Below are positions 10,501 to 22,033 of a stretch of DNA of 64,000 nucleotides, one piece after another (the stretch's first letter is position 1; every line of letters starts with the position of its first letter). The stretch is taken from positions 56,249,869 to 56,313,868 of the forward strand of contig NC_046683.1 of the NCBI RefSeq assembly GCF_009870125.1, given 5' to 3'. Position numbers and translations under genes: made by a program. The notes beneath the pieces are model-generated. The model searched no databases and was not told the origin of the DNA. It saw only the letters and a list, made by a program, of their open reading frames with translations. The DNA comes from Drosophila pseudoobscura. Its lineage: Eukaryota > Arthropoda > Insecta > Diptera > Drosophilidae.

Positions 10501-12650
10501 AGCTGGCCGGGGCAGTGATTAAGTGCAACTAGCGCCGGACATGTGACACCAGCTGGCCGCCCAGAATCCCTCGCTGGACCTCACCAGGGCTCATTTTTCT
10601 CGCCGCCTGTCACTGCCCAAGTTGGCAATTAAAGATATGTATATACGGCTTTTTCTTTCCTCCTATTTTTTTGTGTGGAAATAAATTGTAGAAATAGGAA
10701 AAAAAACGCGTGCAACAGCTGTTTACCGTTTACCGTTTACCGCTTACCGCTGGCCGAACCATGGAGCGGAGTTCCACTGAAGTTCCAGTTTGTCGTGGGG
10801 CCACATGCAAACCAGTTGCCATTTTCACTTCTCCTGCGACTTTTTCACAATTTATTTTCACACTCTCGAGGACAACTTTCACAGGACAGTAGTCGCCACA
10901 TGGCCCGGTAGTGGCTGCTCCTTCCTTAGCCTCAGCCTTCGCCTCCGCCTCAGCCTCTACCTCAGCCTCAGCCTCAGCCTCTGCTCTGTCTGGGTATGTG
11001 TGTGTGCCGCAGTAGTCAAGATGTTGCCATGTTTCGCCTTGTCTGCTGCACTTTAATGGCTTCATATTTCCTGCAAAATTAGAGAAGTTACTTTTGCTTA
11101 CATTTCTAGTTGCTCTTGGTCCTGCGACTCCTTCTTGCTATTTTTGTCGTTGTTGTTGTGGCCTTTGTCTTGTCGACTTTGGCTTTTGTTGCAAGTTTCT
11201 CGCTGCTCATTATGGGCCACGCCACGCCATGCCACGCCACGCACACTCTCCACTCAGAGTCGACTCCATTAAATTGTAATTTTTGGCAACATTTTGGTTT
11301 GCATAAATCTTGGCCCCGCCTGCAGTTGTTCCACGTTCACATCTACATTCGCATCCTTCCCATGTCCTGTCCTGTCCTGTCCTCGCCCCTCGCTCTGTCT
11401 CTGGGGGCCGGTCTCTGGTGTCCTTGTGGCTCACGCTTGCTCGTGTTTCAAGTTTATTAAAAAGTCCTCAACATATTATGGTTACTTAAACTATTAAAAT
11501 AACAACTGGCTGTCTCACCCTGTGTGTGTGTTGTCTGTCCTCCTTGGGGGCACTGTGCTCCCGTTCTTGTCCTCCGGCTGGCTCCTCTGCCCGCAGATAA
11601 TGTGTAAATAATTTGAGTGCAAACAATGGGCTCCGAGTGCTGGAATTGTGCCGAGTGCGGACCGGAAGCCGGCTTGATATGCATCTACAAGTCTTGCTGG
11701 GACTCCTTTGCCTCTGCCAATCGCAGGACAGTCCTCGGCCTATTGTTCGGGACGGGGCCCAACTTTGCATCGATTCAAGCCAGAGAAGCCACAAAATCCG
11801 TATGAGGCTCATTAAGAAAGTTTTTCCGGAGCATAGCTCCAGCAAAACAGCATATAATAAATCGAGGTGAGCACGGAGAACGTATCGTATCCAGGTAGCT
11901 GGAGGACTGAAAAACAGAACAACTGCAGCGTGACAAACAATGGGGGAGGACAGTGGCAATCGGTTTTGTGGCAAGTCCTGTCCAACGGCTGCTGGCCCGT
12001 GTCAGGGTCCGGCCCCATGGGAGCACGGGCGGGAGCAGCCGCAGACAAACGGAGCCGGACCCGAAGCCGGAGCCGGAGCGACTGCCCGATAAGAACGATG
12101 TACGGATGGACGGACGAGCGGCGATAGTGTCACAAAACAAATAACTTACCGAAAAAAGCCGCAAAGCCAGCACCAGTCCAAAGAAGGGGAAACTCCCACA
12201 ACAAGTGACCGCTAATGTTTAGCCACATGTGGCAGGGCAGGGATCGGGCGAATGTCAGGCTTTTCAAATTGCATTGTCAAAGTTCGGTTGTTGGTGGTCG
12301 GTGGTATGCAAATTTCCCTAAAATAAAGAAAACGGACAAACACCGAAAAAAAGCGGCTGCGGGGGTGTGCATGTGTGTAGGTGTGTGTTTACATGGGAAT
12401 GTAGTGTGGCAAAACAAAACAGAATCCGCTTTAGATTTTAGCAGTGCCAACTTGGCGAAAAAATTAAAGATGTATAAAATTTATATGCAATGCTAATAAC
12501 ATTTTTGCAACTAAATAATTAGTTTCCTCTTTTTCAGTCCCAGCCACAAAAAAATCTTATAAGAATAACATGCCGTTTGAAAGAGAGAAATATATGCTCT
12601 GTTTTACGGCTATCAACACTAATTAAGCGTGAGCCTCTTGCCCACCATCC
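7532..12650. other. non-coding region upstream of the cuticle-like gene
   Basis: I see no gene here; ORFs are short, lack splice support and look random. Visible landmarks are a poly-G run (8110-8128), degenerate GAGCAC repeats near 9945-9985, CTCAGC repeats at about 10925-10985 and TGTCC repeats around 11365. The region could hold regulatory DNA for either neighbour. Confidence 0.5.
8110..8128 (+). repeat. poly-G run
   Basis: A homopolymer of about 19 G in non-coding DNA, flanked by GAGCAA and ACACAC. Confidence 0.9.
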
Positions 12651-12667
12651 CATGCACCGTTGATCGA

Positions 12668-14441
12668 TCAGTTTTTCTACAACGCAGTTTGTTCGCTGTT
12701 CACTTTTCGCGCGGTGAAATTCGTAAATTCTCTAAATTAGTTCGTCAGTGTTTTTCAAGTGCTCTGTAAATATTCCCTAATACATTTCGTGCTCGCGTTA
12801 CGGTCCGTTCGTAAGATTTCATTAGCCAGGCTCTCGAGGGGCCTCCTCGCTGGAAGTTTGCGCAGCGTAATTAGCAATGCAGGCGTCTGCAGGAGGAGCC
12901 GCACCAGGTCGTGTGCGGCGATGCCGCTTCAAGCAGTTGAGTGTGTTTTTGCCACGCATCAACGGAAAGTGGCCAAGGCGTGGATGCCAGAGGGCCGGGA
13001 CTAAGTTCATCCGCACTTGACACATGCTAATGCGTGCGGTAAATGGCGGCCCCAACCTCGCTCCCGCATCTGCGCTGCGGGTCACCTTGAAGGAATGCAA
13101 AAATGGCGGCGAGACTGCATTAAAGGTAAGCTAAATTCGACTTTTGAATGTTGTTTTTTTTTTTTTTGTATGTGTGTGTGGTGTGGCTTAGCAAGTACTA
13201 AGTGCCATCAACACCAGGGGCGTAATTAAACGCTCACAGAGCATTTTCCATGATAGAGTTGAAGCTTTCTCGTTCCCGGCAATTAGGCCGGAGTTGTCGT
13301 CAGTGCAAGTAATGATTATGGCCATGAAGAAGCAGAAGCAGAAGCAGGAAGATCTTCGGGCAGGCACAAAGAGCCAGCGCTAGCGCCAGAGATAGTGCCA
13401 GGGTCGGGGTCGGGGCACAGGAGCACAGGACATGGCCAAGTGCCAATTAGCAAGCAAAATAGATTGTAGTAAATTTTAATGACATATACGGCAGCCGCCT
13501 GGACATGGACATAGTTGCTTCCGTCTTTGCCTCGGCCGAGAGCCTGGTTTTTTGTGCCCGGTGGTGTCCCTTTTGAAGGAGCCGGCTGCTTGCAAGCAGT
13601 CAAAGGCGTTGACCGCTTGCTGCATCATTGAATTCAAAATACCCAAGCAGAGTGTCCAGCTCTGTGTGTATGTGTCCCCGAGTCCACTTCAATTAAAAAG
13701 ACTTTCACCCACTACAAAAACGAGGAAAATGAAGGAAAGAAAGCAGGAAAACACTTCCGCCTTACTTTACTTTACTTTTGTGTGCGCCTTGGTAAACGTT
13801 TGCAATTGCTTTGAAATTGCGCAGACGTGCAGTGTCCCCCATGCGGAGTCCTGCTGCCAGGGAAAAAAAAACTGTCTGCCTAGTGGCATCGGCATCGGCA
13901 GCGGCAGCAGCAGTAGTCCCAGTCCCGGGCATTGCAGCACGACATGACTTCCGCTGTGCCTCGGGCTGGGTGGGGTTGGGTTGGGTCGGGTTGGGGGATA
14001 GACCCAAAGTGAAATCAATTCAAAGCCTTGTCCTGGCTACAGCTGCTTCTCAATTGCCTTTTCGGCCATCATCAACGCTTTCACATCGTCCTCATCATCG
14101 GGCACAGTTCTCATCCCCCATCCCCCATCCCCCATCCTCATTCCCCTGCCCATTCTCATCACTGCACTTGTGTCCAGGCGGAATGAGCCTCGCAGATTTC
14201 TTTCGTTCTTCTTCTTCGTGGCTGTTTCTTCAAAATGGCTGCGTTTTTGTACCCTCCTTACACCAGTCGGAATGGCAAATGTGTTGCCATAACTTGCATA
14301 ACAATTGCTTCCATAGAATATAGAAGCAGCTTCGATTACCAATGTTTTATTTTCTTTTTTTATAGCGACACCAAGTTGAAAGCTTATAACAAGCAGATCG
14401 CTGGCAGAACGCAGTCAACATGTCTCTACATTACAAGAAAG
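12668..14441 (+). CDS. 5' end of an intron-rich gene: 5' UTR exon plus first coding exon (MSLHYKK...), partial
   Basis: I do not recognise the gene. A candidate 5' UTR exon begins at one of the TCAGT initiator-like sites (12668 or 12745) and ends at a strong donor (AAAG|GTAAGC, exon end 13125). The next exon, 14366-14441, follows a strong polypyrimidine tract and TATAG acceptor and ends at AAAG|GTATGT. Its first ATG, 14420 (context GTCAACATG), opens a frame reading MSLHYKK and ending at phase 1. Only 22 coding bases are present here. I found no convincing downstream coding exon, so the second intron is probably very long and may run across much or all of the non-coding DNA to the right, with other genes nested in it. 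The coordinates cover the leader and its intron. Confidence 0.5.
13126..14365 (+). other. intron between the 5' exons
   Basis: This is the inferred 1.24-kb intron, GTAAGC...TATAG. It contains a poly-T run near 13148-13168 and GGGTT repeats near 13967-13996, but no ORF with support. Confidence 0.5.
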
Positions 14442-15151
14442 GTATGTAAATATTTTAGTATTAGTATTTTATGAAGAGGACGGTATTTTAAAGTATTTAT
14501 TATGATGTACATTCGATCTATAATGCAAAAGCAACAAGGGTGGATCGTGTGGATCTTGTGGATTTTGTGGATAGGGTGGATAGGGATAGGGCTATCTACA
14601 TCTGTGGGTGTAAGATGTAGATGTCAGGTGTTTATAGCACACGTAGCTGGCAGCTATGCTCGCATTTTGTTCACTGATAAAGCTTTATGGTTTTGTACGT
14701 ATTAAAGTGACATTTAATAAAGGGACGACGTTGGAAGAACTCTTTCCCGTTCTGCTATCTGCTTTCATTATTGTTTTCCTGGCAATTGCTAATGCCGGCG
14801 ATCAATTATCAAGCGCTGGAGCCAGGAGCAGGCCATCAAATGCACAGTTACAAGCAATAACGAGCCAGCCAGCACGGAAGGGAAGGGAAGGGAGCGAAAC
14901 CCCTACCAATTGGAGCCCTGTACATTGCCATGGATGATTGAAATGGGTTGAGTGTGGTGGGGGCTTGGGGGTGTTCAGCTTCGGATTCTGGCCACAATCC
15001 TTCATTGTTGTTGCAGGCAGCATCCATTCGAGGCTGTCGGGCGGTCGTCCGCCCAGTTATCCAGCCAGCCGGCAGCCAGAGCTGGCGATAAAATAAATTT
15101 GCATATGAATTGAGAATTAAGAACATTTTGCACATCGTGCAATCTCTCCCT

Positions 15152-15185
<34 letters not shown>

Positions 15186-18100
15186 CTCTCCTACTCTCCT
15201 TCTCTTCCTCCCACCAAGTCGCATTCTTTTTTCTCTCTTCTCTGCTCTCCTGCTGCTCTGAATGTGGATGTGGATGTTGGCATTGTGGCTGCTGTTTGGC
15301 CTTTGAATTAGAATCCACACACACCCACACACACACAGGGACATGCATGCATACATACACTCGATCTCCCATTCCATCCACTCTCTCTTTCTCTCGTATC
15401 AGCTTCCGTATCAGCCAGAGTGTGAATGGCTTATTTCCTTGTTGCCTTTTTGGCCGCATTTCGGAATTTGCATTTGGCCTTTTTGGGGGCGAGCATTTTT
15501 ATGCGCTTTTGCTCAGGGCCACAAGCCATATACACTGGACAAAACCATGGCAACTAAGTCGCTTGCATTTGGAAATAAATCTATGAAAATTTACCTTTGT
15601 GTTGGGGGCTTTTTTTTTGGAGTGCAGGGCAAAGAGTAGAACAGCCCGAACAACAACTCGTTAGGCTATTGAAATTGAAAATGTTTGCCGACTGATGCGA
15701 TAAGAATGAGCACGAGGAGTGGGTGTGGGAGTGCGAAGTGGGTGGGAAGTGGGCTGGGATTATAGTTTTGGGCATAACTTTGGCCAGCAGCAGCAGCAGC
15801 AGCATTTCGAGGGGAAAGTTGTGGGTCAAGTGTTGGCTGTCGGATAATTGGATTTCGGGAAGCAGCCTCCTGCAAACGCCTGCAATCAATCGATGCTCCA
15901 ACAGCAACACCTCGACAAAAAACCTCCAGATTGAGGAGGACGATCCGCAATCGGCAATCCCCAATCCCCAGAGTATCGTAAAGCCCGCGGCCTAAACCGC
16001 GTGGTAAACTTCCATTTCATTCCACGGACACCAATCGAATGCTTCAGTTGTTTCTCTTTTTATCTTTTTTTTTTGGGATTTCGGGGCATTTGCAAAACTT
16101 TCGACATGCTCATAAAATTGCTCGTTTAACTCATTTAACTTTTTGTTGCTTGGGGTTCAAGTTGTATCTGTGTGTGTCCGTGTCCGTGTGTCTGTGTGGG
16201 TGGGTGCTCTTTTTTTTATTTTTAGAAAGTTTGCATAAATTGTAGCAACAAGAAAAGTTAATAATGCCAGCAGGCAACAGCTCGAGCTGGGGCGACAATG
16301 AAAATAATTCAATTAAAACACTTTCCAGTTTTGGGTTCCTCCACGTGGCACCCCCCACCCCTCCGGTGCATGCATGTCAAGTTACAATTACGCCGAACCA
16401 AATTAACACGTAGACCAGGACACCAGAACACCCGGACCCAAGCACCCAAGCACCCAAACAGGAGCTCCTCGTGTGGTGGATTGGCCGCGAGGCATCATTC
16501 TGCATAAAGTTTTGCATTGGGCGGTCCGGCCCGTCTGTTCATGTGTCCGGGATACCGCACCGAGTGCGACATCTATGCCATGTTTACTTTGCTACTTAGA
16601 GCCGGGGCTGTTCTTGTTCCAGCAGCTTAAAGCCACAAAGTGTCTCTCCTGCCGGGTATTTAAATGTTTGGCTGTGGCTTAGACTCCGCCTCCTGCTGCT
16701 CCGTGCGGCGTTTCCGGGTGTTTAGTGTATTATTTTAAGATTTGATAGGCTTTGCCCTGGGATTATGGCGGGCTTCGGTGGGCTTTTGATTTCTGGCATC
16801 ACTCGCTCCCGTTGCTCCTGCCGGGGACCATTATGCCATGCCAGGCAGTCATGCAGGAGAACACTTTAATCATAGTTCAGTAATGCCCATTTTTTGTGCC
16901 CCCCTCACGCTTTCTGGCATACAATTTGTTCGACTGCAAATCCCCTCGATGGCCATAACCATAGCCATGGAAGGGCCTTAACGAGCCGCACTATGCGATG
17001 CATTTAACGGAAATAATTTCTCGATTTTTATGCACTCTTAACCCTTTAATGCCGGACACATGGCATCCATTTTTGCAGCAATTTAGTCCATTAAAAATTG
17101 TTTTTCCATAATTTTTTACACCCAGCATTAAAGCGGGTCGACAAAAAGGCGAGCGAAAAAAAAAACAAAACCGAAAAGAATTGATGGCGCATCGAGAGTC
17201 CATGCTCGTTAAAAATCAATCCCCCAGTGGGCGGGGCAAAGGTGTCGCCCCCCGCCCCACGCCCCTTCGTCTCGTGGTCAATATGCGAGACTATAAGTCT
17301 ATATAAGCGCCAGCGCCGCCAGCAACGGTATGCAGGGGATATCCTTTCGGGTGTATCTATGTTTGGGTCGTCTGGCGGGAGTTGCTCTATGAAAAATACG
17401 GTCATTTGGTACCTCAGCAGCGGAGGATAGGTTTTTGGAATTTTCGAATAATAAAATCAAGTAAAAAACCTTATCATGCACACGCAATGCATAGTGTTTT
17501 CTCGTGGGTCCTCGTTTCTAATAATAATATCAAATAAAAAATCCTGTCATGCACACGCATGTATGTTGCTCTCGCCTGTGCCGCCCGTGTCTCGAGTCGA
17601 GCGTCAATCAGTGTGCAGGGCATTGCATTGTCGCACTGGACTGGCCCATAATTGTTGGGGAATCACCACAAACTGAGGCGCAATGAAGCGCAACACATCC
17701 ACGCGACATTTCCAATCTACGCGGTGTATCTGTGCATCGTGTACGGGGCTATGGCCATGGCTATGGCTATGGCTATGGCCATGACTCCGGCTCCGGCTCC
17801 GGCTCTGGGTCCGGCGCTGGACACCTCCACCAAAATGTGTCCAATGTAACGCCACAACAAAGAACGTTAATTGACGCCAAAATGCTGCAGCATAAAAAGC
17901 ACAACAAAAAGAAGCAGAGGGCATCTCCGGAAAAAAGGCAAGGGAATAACCAGCGAAGCGGAGAGCATGTGAAAAAAGAATTTGTCCGGTCGGACAAATT
18001 TTGTGGCAGGAGCTGGAGCTGGAGCTGTAGATGGAGCAGCATCAGTGCCGTGTCTTGGTCGGGTTTTCGGTAAATTTAAATGCGCCTCCGACCTGATCTC

Positions 18101-18905
18101 CGACCCGCGCCGAGCCGAGCCGAGCCGAGCCGACTCGAGGCTCAAGTGGCTTTATTAACCCTATGAGGGGTCACACGGGTCTCCTGCCCCAATGCCCTGC
18201 CCTCCCCTCGCCACTATCCCCGCAGCAGAGCGACAGAAAGAGTGGGCGTTGTTGAATCAGCACACGTGATTAATGGCCTTTAATTATGTCAAAGCGCGAC
18301 GGAAGGACTCTGTCTAGGAATGGGCTCCCGTGTGTGTGTCTGTGTGTGTGTGTGTGCGCAACGGTATGCCAGTTAAACGCTTGACATTAAAAAATTGACA
18401 CCGTTCGGGGTGAAATGTCGGCAACGTTCTGGTTCTCTGGGGCTGGTGCTGGGGCTGGGGCTGGGGCTTGGTGCTGGGGCTGGGGCTCCCCCTTCCAGCC
18501 GGTTGATGTGTTTTTGCTTCTCTGTGACAACTGTCTGGCACACGGAACTCGGTAGTTCCCCCCAGCGAGGCTTGTCTTTTCGGCCCGGACCGGCCCGGCC
18601 ACAGCCGCCACTCCATCGACTGGGGCACAACTCCTTTGGACATTTGTTACCAAGCCCCGTGATTGTGTGTGGGCGTGTGTCTCGGTTGTCGCTTTTAATG
18701 AAAGCGTCATAAATTATGTTGCACTTGACGAAAGCAACAGCGAAGCCATCGCTTGCACCCCGGGGAGGGTCACTTAGCATATGGCCAGCACATGGCCTTC
18801 GGAGCAGGGAGCCCGTATGCTTTAAATATGTTAAACAGGTGGAGCCATTGGTGGAGCCATTTTACTCAGATTTCAAGCCACAAATGCCACCAAATAAGTT
18901 AGTTC
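14442..18905. other. non-coding region, probably intronic
   Basis: No supported gene. It contains a (CT)n microsatellite (about 15156-15182), an interrupted CA run (15318-15340), a GGCTAT-type hexamer repeat (about 17751-17783) followed by CTCCGG repeats, and GCTGGG repeats near 18435-18487. Putative ORFs overlap these repeats and look spurious. Confidence 0.5.
15156..15182 (+). repeat. (CT)n microsatellite
   Basis: About 13 uninterrupted CT units, followed by CTACTCTC variants. GA/CT tracts can bind GAGA factor, but no other evidence of function is visible. Confidence 0.9.
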
Positions 18906-19151
18906 TCAGAACAGAACCGCCGCCAGATACATGATGTAGGTGGAGAAGAAGAATATGAGGACGGAAGTGCGATCCCATGGCTTCAGCTTCGAGGTCCGTG
19001 GCGGGGCCGTGGCATTCCTCCTTCGCTCGCCAATCAAGCTCGTCTCCCAGCGCAGCATTGGCGGGGTCCCCACCGAGCCTCCGGCGGTGCACTCGAGGAA
19101 GACCAGGCCGGAGAGCAGCAGCAGCAGCAGCAGCAGCTGGATGTACGACAT
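18906..19151 (-). CDS. putative small membrane protein, 81 aa
   Basis: An unrecognised 81-residue ORF. It begins MSYIQ and continues into a Leu-rich hydrophobic signal or anchor (an eight-Leu run encoded by a CAG/CTG repeat). A short polar lumenal-type segment follows, with an NAT glycosylation sequon and a GERRR patch. A C-terminal hydrophobic stretch (TSVLIFFFSTYIMYLAAVLF) ends right at the stop, which is the design of a tail-anchored or two-pass microprotein. The order signal, short loop, C-terminal membrane segment is unlikely in a random ORF, which is the main support. No TATA box or AATAAA was found close by. It lies in otherwise non-coding DNA, possibly nested in the intron of the plus-strand gene. 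The start could be the upstream in-frame ATG at 19253, but that extension is not signal-like. Confidence 0.45.
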   Translation of the reverse strand: MSYIQLLLLLLLLSGLVFLECTAGGSVGTPPMLRWETSLIGERRRNATAPPRTSKLKPWDRTSVLIFFFSTYIMYLAAVLF

Positions 19152-20174
19152 TCTTGTGGGGCCAAGTGTCTCGGTTCTACTGCTCGGTTGTGGCCAGACT
19201 CGTTCGAAATTCGAATTGAGTGAACAGGTAAAGCACACATGACTTGTTTGCACAGCAGTGCTCTTTGTGTCGCTCTTTAATGTTCGGAGAACTAAAATCC
19301 AGAGAGTTTGGGGCCCTCTAAGATCAGACCCCTTCCAAGATCATCTGGAGAACTCCGCTCTCTCTTTACAGATGTTTCTGTCTCTTCATCGCTGTATCGG
19401 GTATCGGGTGCCCCCGTGTCCGTTTTCTTTGTGCCGGAAAAATCTTTTCAAACCCTCGAAAATATATCGAAGCCAGCCCCCAACCCCGACCCCCTACCCC
19501 TCTGCCCTCTGCCCTTTGCCCTTTGCTATTTGCCAAATCAAATAATTATAAAAGTTGTGCCCCCGCCACGCCCACACACCGCCCACAGGCTTTGGCACAG
19601 GACTCACAGAAACAGAACTTGAAACAAACTTTTCGCTCGAAAAAGGTGCAGCGGCAAAAGTTTTGAGCCAACTAGCAAAAATTTCATTTAGGCGCATTTA
19701 GGCGTCAGCCGCAGGACGAGATCGGGGCATCCCCCCCCCCGGATAGAGATTCTTAAAGCCAGTGCCAGTGCGAGAGCATAGAAATCATATTTGGACACAA
19801 ATTTTATGCAGCCTCAGCCTCAGCGGCGTCGGCGTCAGCGTCGACGTCGGCGTCAGTGGCGACGGCGGCTGGAAAAGTTTTTTTGCCAACGCTGCAGGCG
19901 AAAACTTTCGCCTCAGTCTCGGAGCAGGAGGCGGAGCCGGAGACTGTGTAGGCATCCCGACATCCTGTCTGTATCCGCCGTCCCGCCGTCTGTCCGCCTT
20001 TGTGCCAATTTCAGAGTTGCAGAGCTCCACCGAAGCGTGAGAAATGCGCCACAGCCTCCGCTTTGATGGATTTGCGCCTCGAAACGGGGCCAGACCCCAA
20101 GGATGCCAGCAGAGCCGCAAACCCCACAGCCAGGCGAACCCTTTCGTTTGCATTTTCATTTCGTTTCCCACCCC

Positions 20175-20213
<39 letters not shown>

Positions 20214-20271
20214 ATCCAAGCCTTTCACGAAAAATTGCTCCAAACTGATGGCCCTTGAATTGTTTTGCTAT
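19152..20271. other. non-coding region with long poly-C
   Basis: No supported gene. It includes a 10-C run near 19731-19740, GTCGGC repeats near 19825-19855, and the 38-base poly-C at 20176-20213. Confidence 0.5.
20176..20213 (+). repeat. 38-base poly-C homopolymer
   Basis: An unbroken run of 38 C. Its exact length is likely to be unstable in vivo and in sequencing. It lies about 120 bases beyond the stop of the first mucin-like gene. Confidence 0.9.
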
Positions 20272-20277
20272 TTTATT
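20272..20277 (-). terminator. poly(A) signal of mucin-like gene A
   Basis: AATAAA on the minus strand lies about 55 bases after the stop codon of gene A. Confidence 0.6.
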
Positions 20278-20331
20278 CTGAAATTCTGCTTATGCCTGCT
20301 GCTGCTCCCAGGACGAGACCTCTTCGCACGC

Positions 20332-20727
20332 CTAGCCGCTGAGCTGGCTGATCAGCCGGCGCTGCCGCTCGTAGATCTGCAGCATGCGGCGCCTCCTGCG
20401 CTCCTGGCGCTGCCTCCTCAGCTGGCGACGACGACGAATGAAGGCGCGTCTGCGACGCCTGGCCGCTGCCGAGCCCGAGGATCCCGAGGAGGAGGACGAC
20501 GCCGTGGTCGTGTCCGAGGTCGAGGAGGCCACGGTGGTGGTGGCGGCGGAGGGGGCGACTGTTGTGGTGGCAGTGGACGTCGCGGCGGTGGTGCTGGCGG
20601 CCGAGGAGCTGGTGGTGGTGCTGCTGCTGGGGGAGGCCACGGTGGTGGAGGAGCCTGTGGCACCACCCTCCCGGGCCAGCAGGAAGCAGCCGAGGACCGC
20701 GAGGAGGAGAACGAATGAGAAGCGCAT
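20332..20727 (-). CDS. mucin-like secreted protein with Arg-rich tail, gene A (131 aa)
   Basis: An intronless gene with three parts. A signal peptide (MRFSFVLLLAVLGCFLLARE, cut probably near residue 23) is followed by about 65 residues almost wholly Ser, Thr and Ala. Then comes a 42-residue basic tail with 20 Arg and no Lys, carrying AFIRRRRQLRRQ and ending LISQLSG. The Ser/Thr block suits dense O-glycosylation. The design resembles salivary glue and new-glue secretions, but homology is inferred, not shown. A TATAAAAG box at 20768-20775 drives it. The encoded protein is identical to gene F (27370-27765), and the two lie at the outer ends of an inverted duplication. The same promoter type (GCCGCCACAGATCGCC leader) is used by genes E and F. 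Confidence 0.85.
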   Translation of the reverse strand: MRFSFVLLLAVLGCFLLAREGGATGSSTTVASPSSSTTTSSSAASTTAATSTATTTVAPSAATTTVASSTSDTTTASSSSSGSSGSAAARRRRRAFIRRRRQLRRQRQERRRRRMLQIYERQRRLISQLSG

Positions 20728-20767
20728 GGTGAGGTGCTGTGTGTCTGATCTGGCGATCTGTGGCGGC

Positions 20768-20775
20768 TTTTATAC
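20768..20775 (-). promoter_or_regulatory. TATA box, gene A (type 2 promoter)
   Basis: TATAAAAG on the minus strand, 41 bases upstream of the ATG. The leader contains TCAGACACACAG, an initiator-like TCAGAC, giving a 5' UTR of about 20 bases. Confidence 0.85.
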
Positions 20776-21591
20776 CAGATCTTGCCCAGAAGAAGGCCCC
20801 CACTCCGAGAATTCCGCCCGATTCAATCGGCAAACACCACGGCTGACCCTCGGAGGTGTTTGCGCAGCTTCTCGATTGACATTGGTCTCGGTACACACAA
20901 CAAGCAGTTCTTTTGGCGGCTCGCGAGTGGGTCGCGTGTGGGATTAGTGGTCTGTTGGGGCAGAACCCATTCTGAGGGGCTCTGGGCTCTAGGCTCTAGG
21001 CGGGCAAATACTTCCGGCAACGCGGATCGGTGGGTGGATCGACGGATGGGTGGATGGATTTACACGGACAGATATTCGAGGGTGGTGCCCATCGGTACGG
21101 CAACAGACCGACAAGACGCTTCATGGGGAACTAGTCAAGGACGAGTCTTTCAGGCTATTGTAATGCTCCAATCATTATCCAACGTTTCTAATGGCAATTG
21201 TCATACGCAAGGTGATCTGCTATCCCCCATAGAACCCGTGATAATGCCTCTCCTGTACTGAAGATGGTCCCGATCTTCAAGGGAACCATCGGTACAACGC
21301 CAGGATGTGGACTTCCCAAACGGGCTCTATGCACAGTATAGTCTCTGCCCTCCCTTCAGTGAATAATCAACCGAATCCCATAGATCGGGGATCGGGGATC
21401 GGTGGGTCCCACTCCCAGCCCCAGTCCCAGTCCCAGTCCCAGTCCCAGAGATGGATTTTGGATGTAAAGGAGGGCGCATCGGAATACATTTTCAAAATAC
21501 TCGTATATTCAATTTTTTCATATTTCAGCGGTGCTTAAAGGTAAGTGTTTCAAGAGTGGGCGATCTCTCGGATGCGTCTCCGAGCTGCCGC

Positions 21592-21996
21592 TTATCCTTC
21601 GAGCTGGTTGATCACGCGGCGCTGGTTCTGGATGCGGTTGCGGAGCCTCTGGGTCTGGCGCTGCCTCTGGCGCTCGCGGCGCTGGCGCTGACGGGCCAGA
21701 CGACGACGACGCAGGCGTCTGCGGCGCCTGGCCGCTGCCGAGCCCGACGATCCCGAGGAGGAGGACGACGCCGTGGTCGTGTCCGAGGTCGAGGAGGCCA
21801 CGGTGGTGGTGGCGGTGGAGGGAGCGACTGTTGTGGTGGCAGTGGACGTCGCGGCGGTGGTGCTGGCGGCCGAGGAGCTGGTGGTGGTGCTGCTGCTGGG
21901 GGAGGCCACGGTGGTGGAGGAGCCTGTGGCACCACCCTCCCGGGCCAGCAGGAAGCAGCCGAGGACCGCGAGGAGGAGAACGAATGAGAAGCGCAT
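21592..21996 (-). CDS. mucin-like secreted protein with Arg-rich tail, gene B (134 aa)
   Basis: Same architecture as gene A, with the same signal peptide and Ser/Thr/Ala block (one Ala-to-Thr change, APSTATTTV). The tail is the L type: LRRRRLARQRQRRERQ, then a Gln/Arg/Asn stretch ending VINQLEG. The start at 21996 is chosen because the signal peptide begins there and a TATAAAAG box sits 38 bases upstream; the longer ORF upstream is read-through of the promoter. The promoter is type 1 (leader GCCCCACGCGGGGCC), shared only with gene D. Gene A lies 1269 bases downstream on the same strand. Confidence 0.85.
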   Translation of the reverse strand: MRFSFVLLLAVLGCFLLAREGGATGSSTTVASPSSSTTTSSSAASTTAATSTATTTVAPSTATTTVASSTSDTTTASSSSSGSSGSAAARRRRRLRRRRLARQRQRRERQRQRQTQRLRNRIQNQRRVINQLEG

Positions 21997-22033
21997 GGTG
22001 AGGTGCTGTGCTTGATTCTGGCCCCGCGTGGGG

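Noticed and set aside
20044-20718. Long plus-strand Gly/Ala/Arg ORF opposite mucin-like gene A
   Set aside because: It is the antisense shadow of a GC-rich repetitive coding region, and the real gene has a TATA box and signal peptide on the minus strand.
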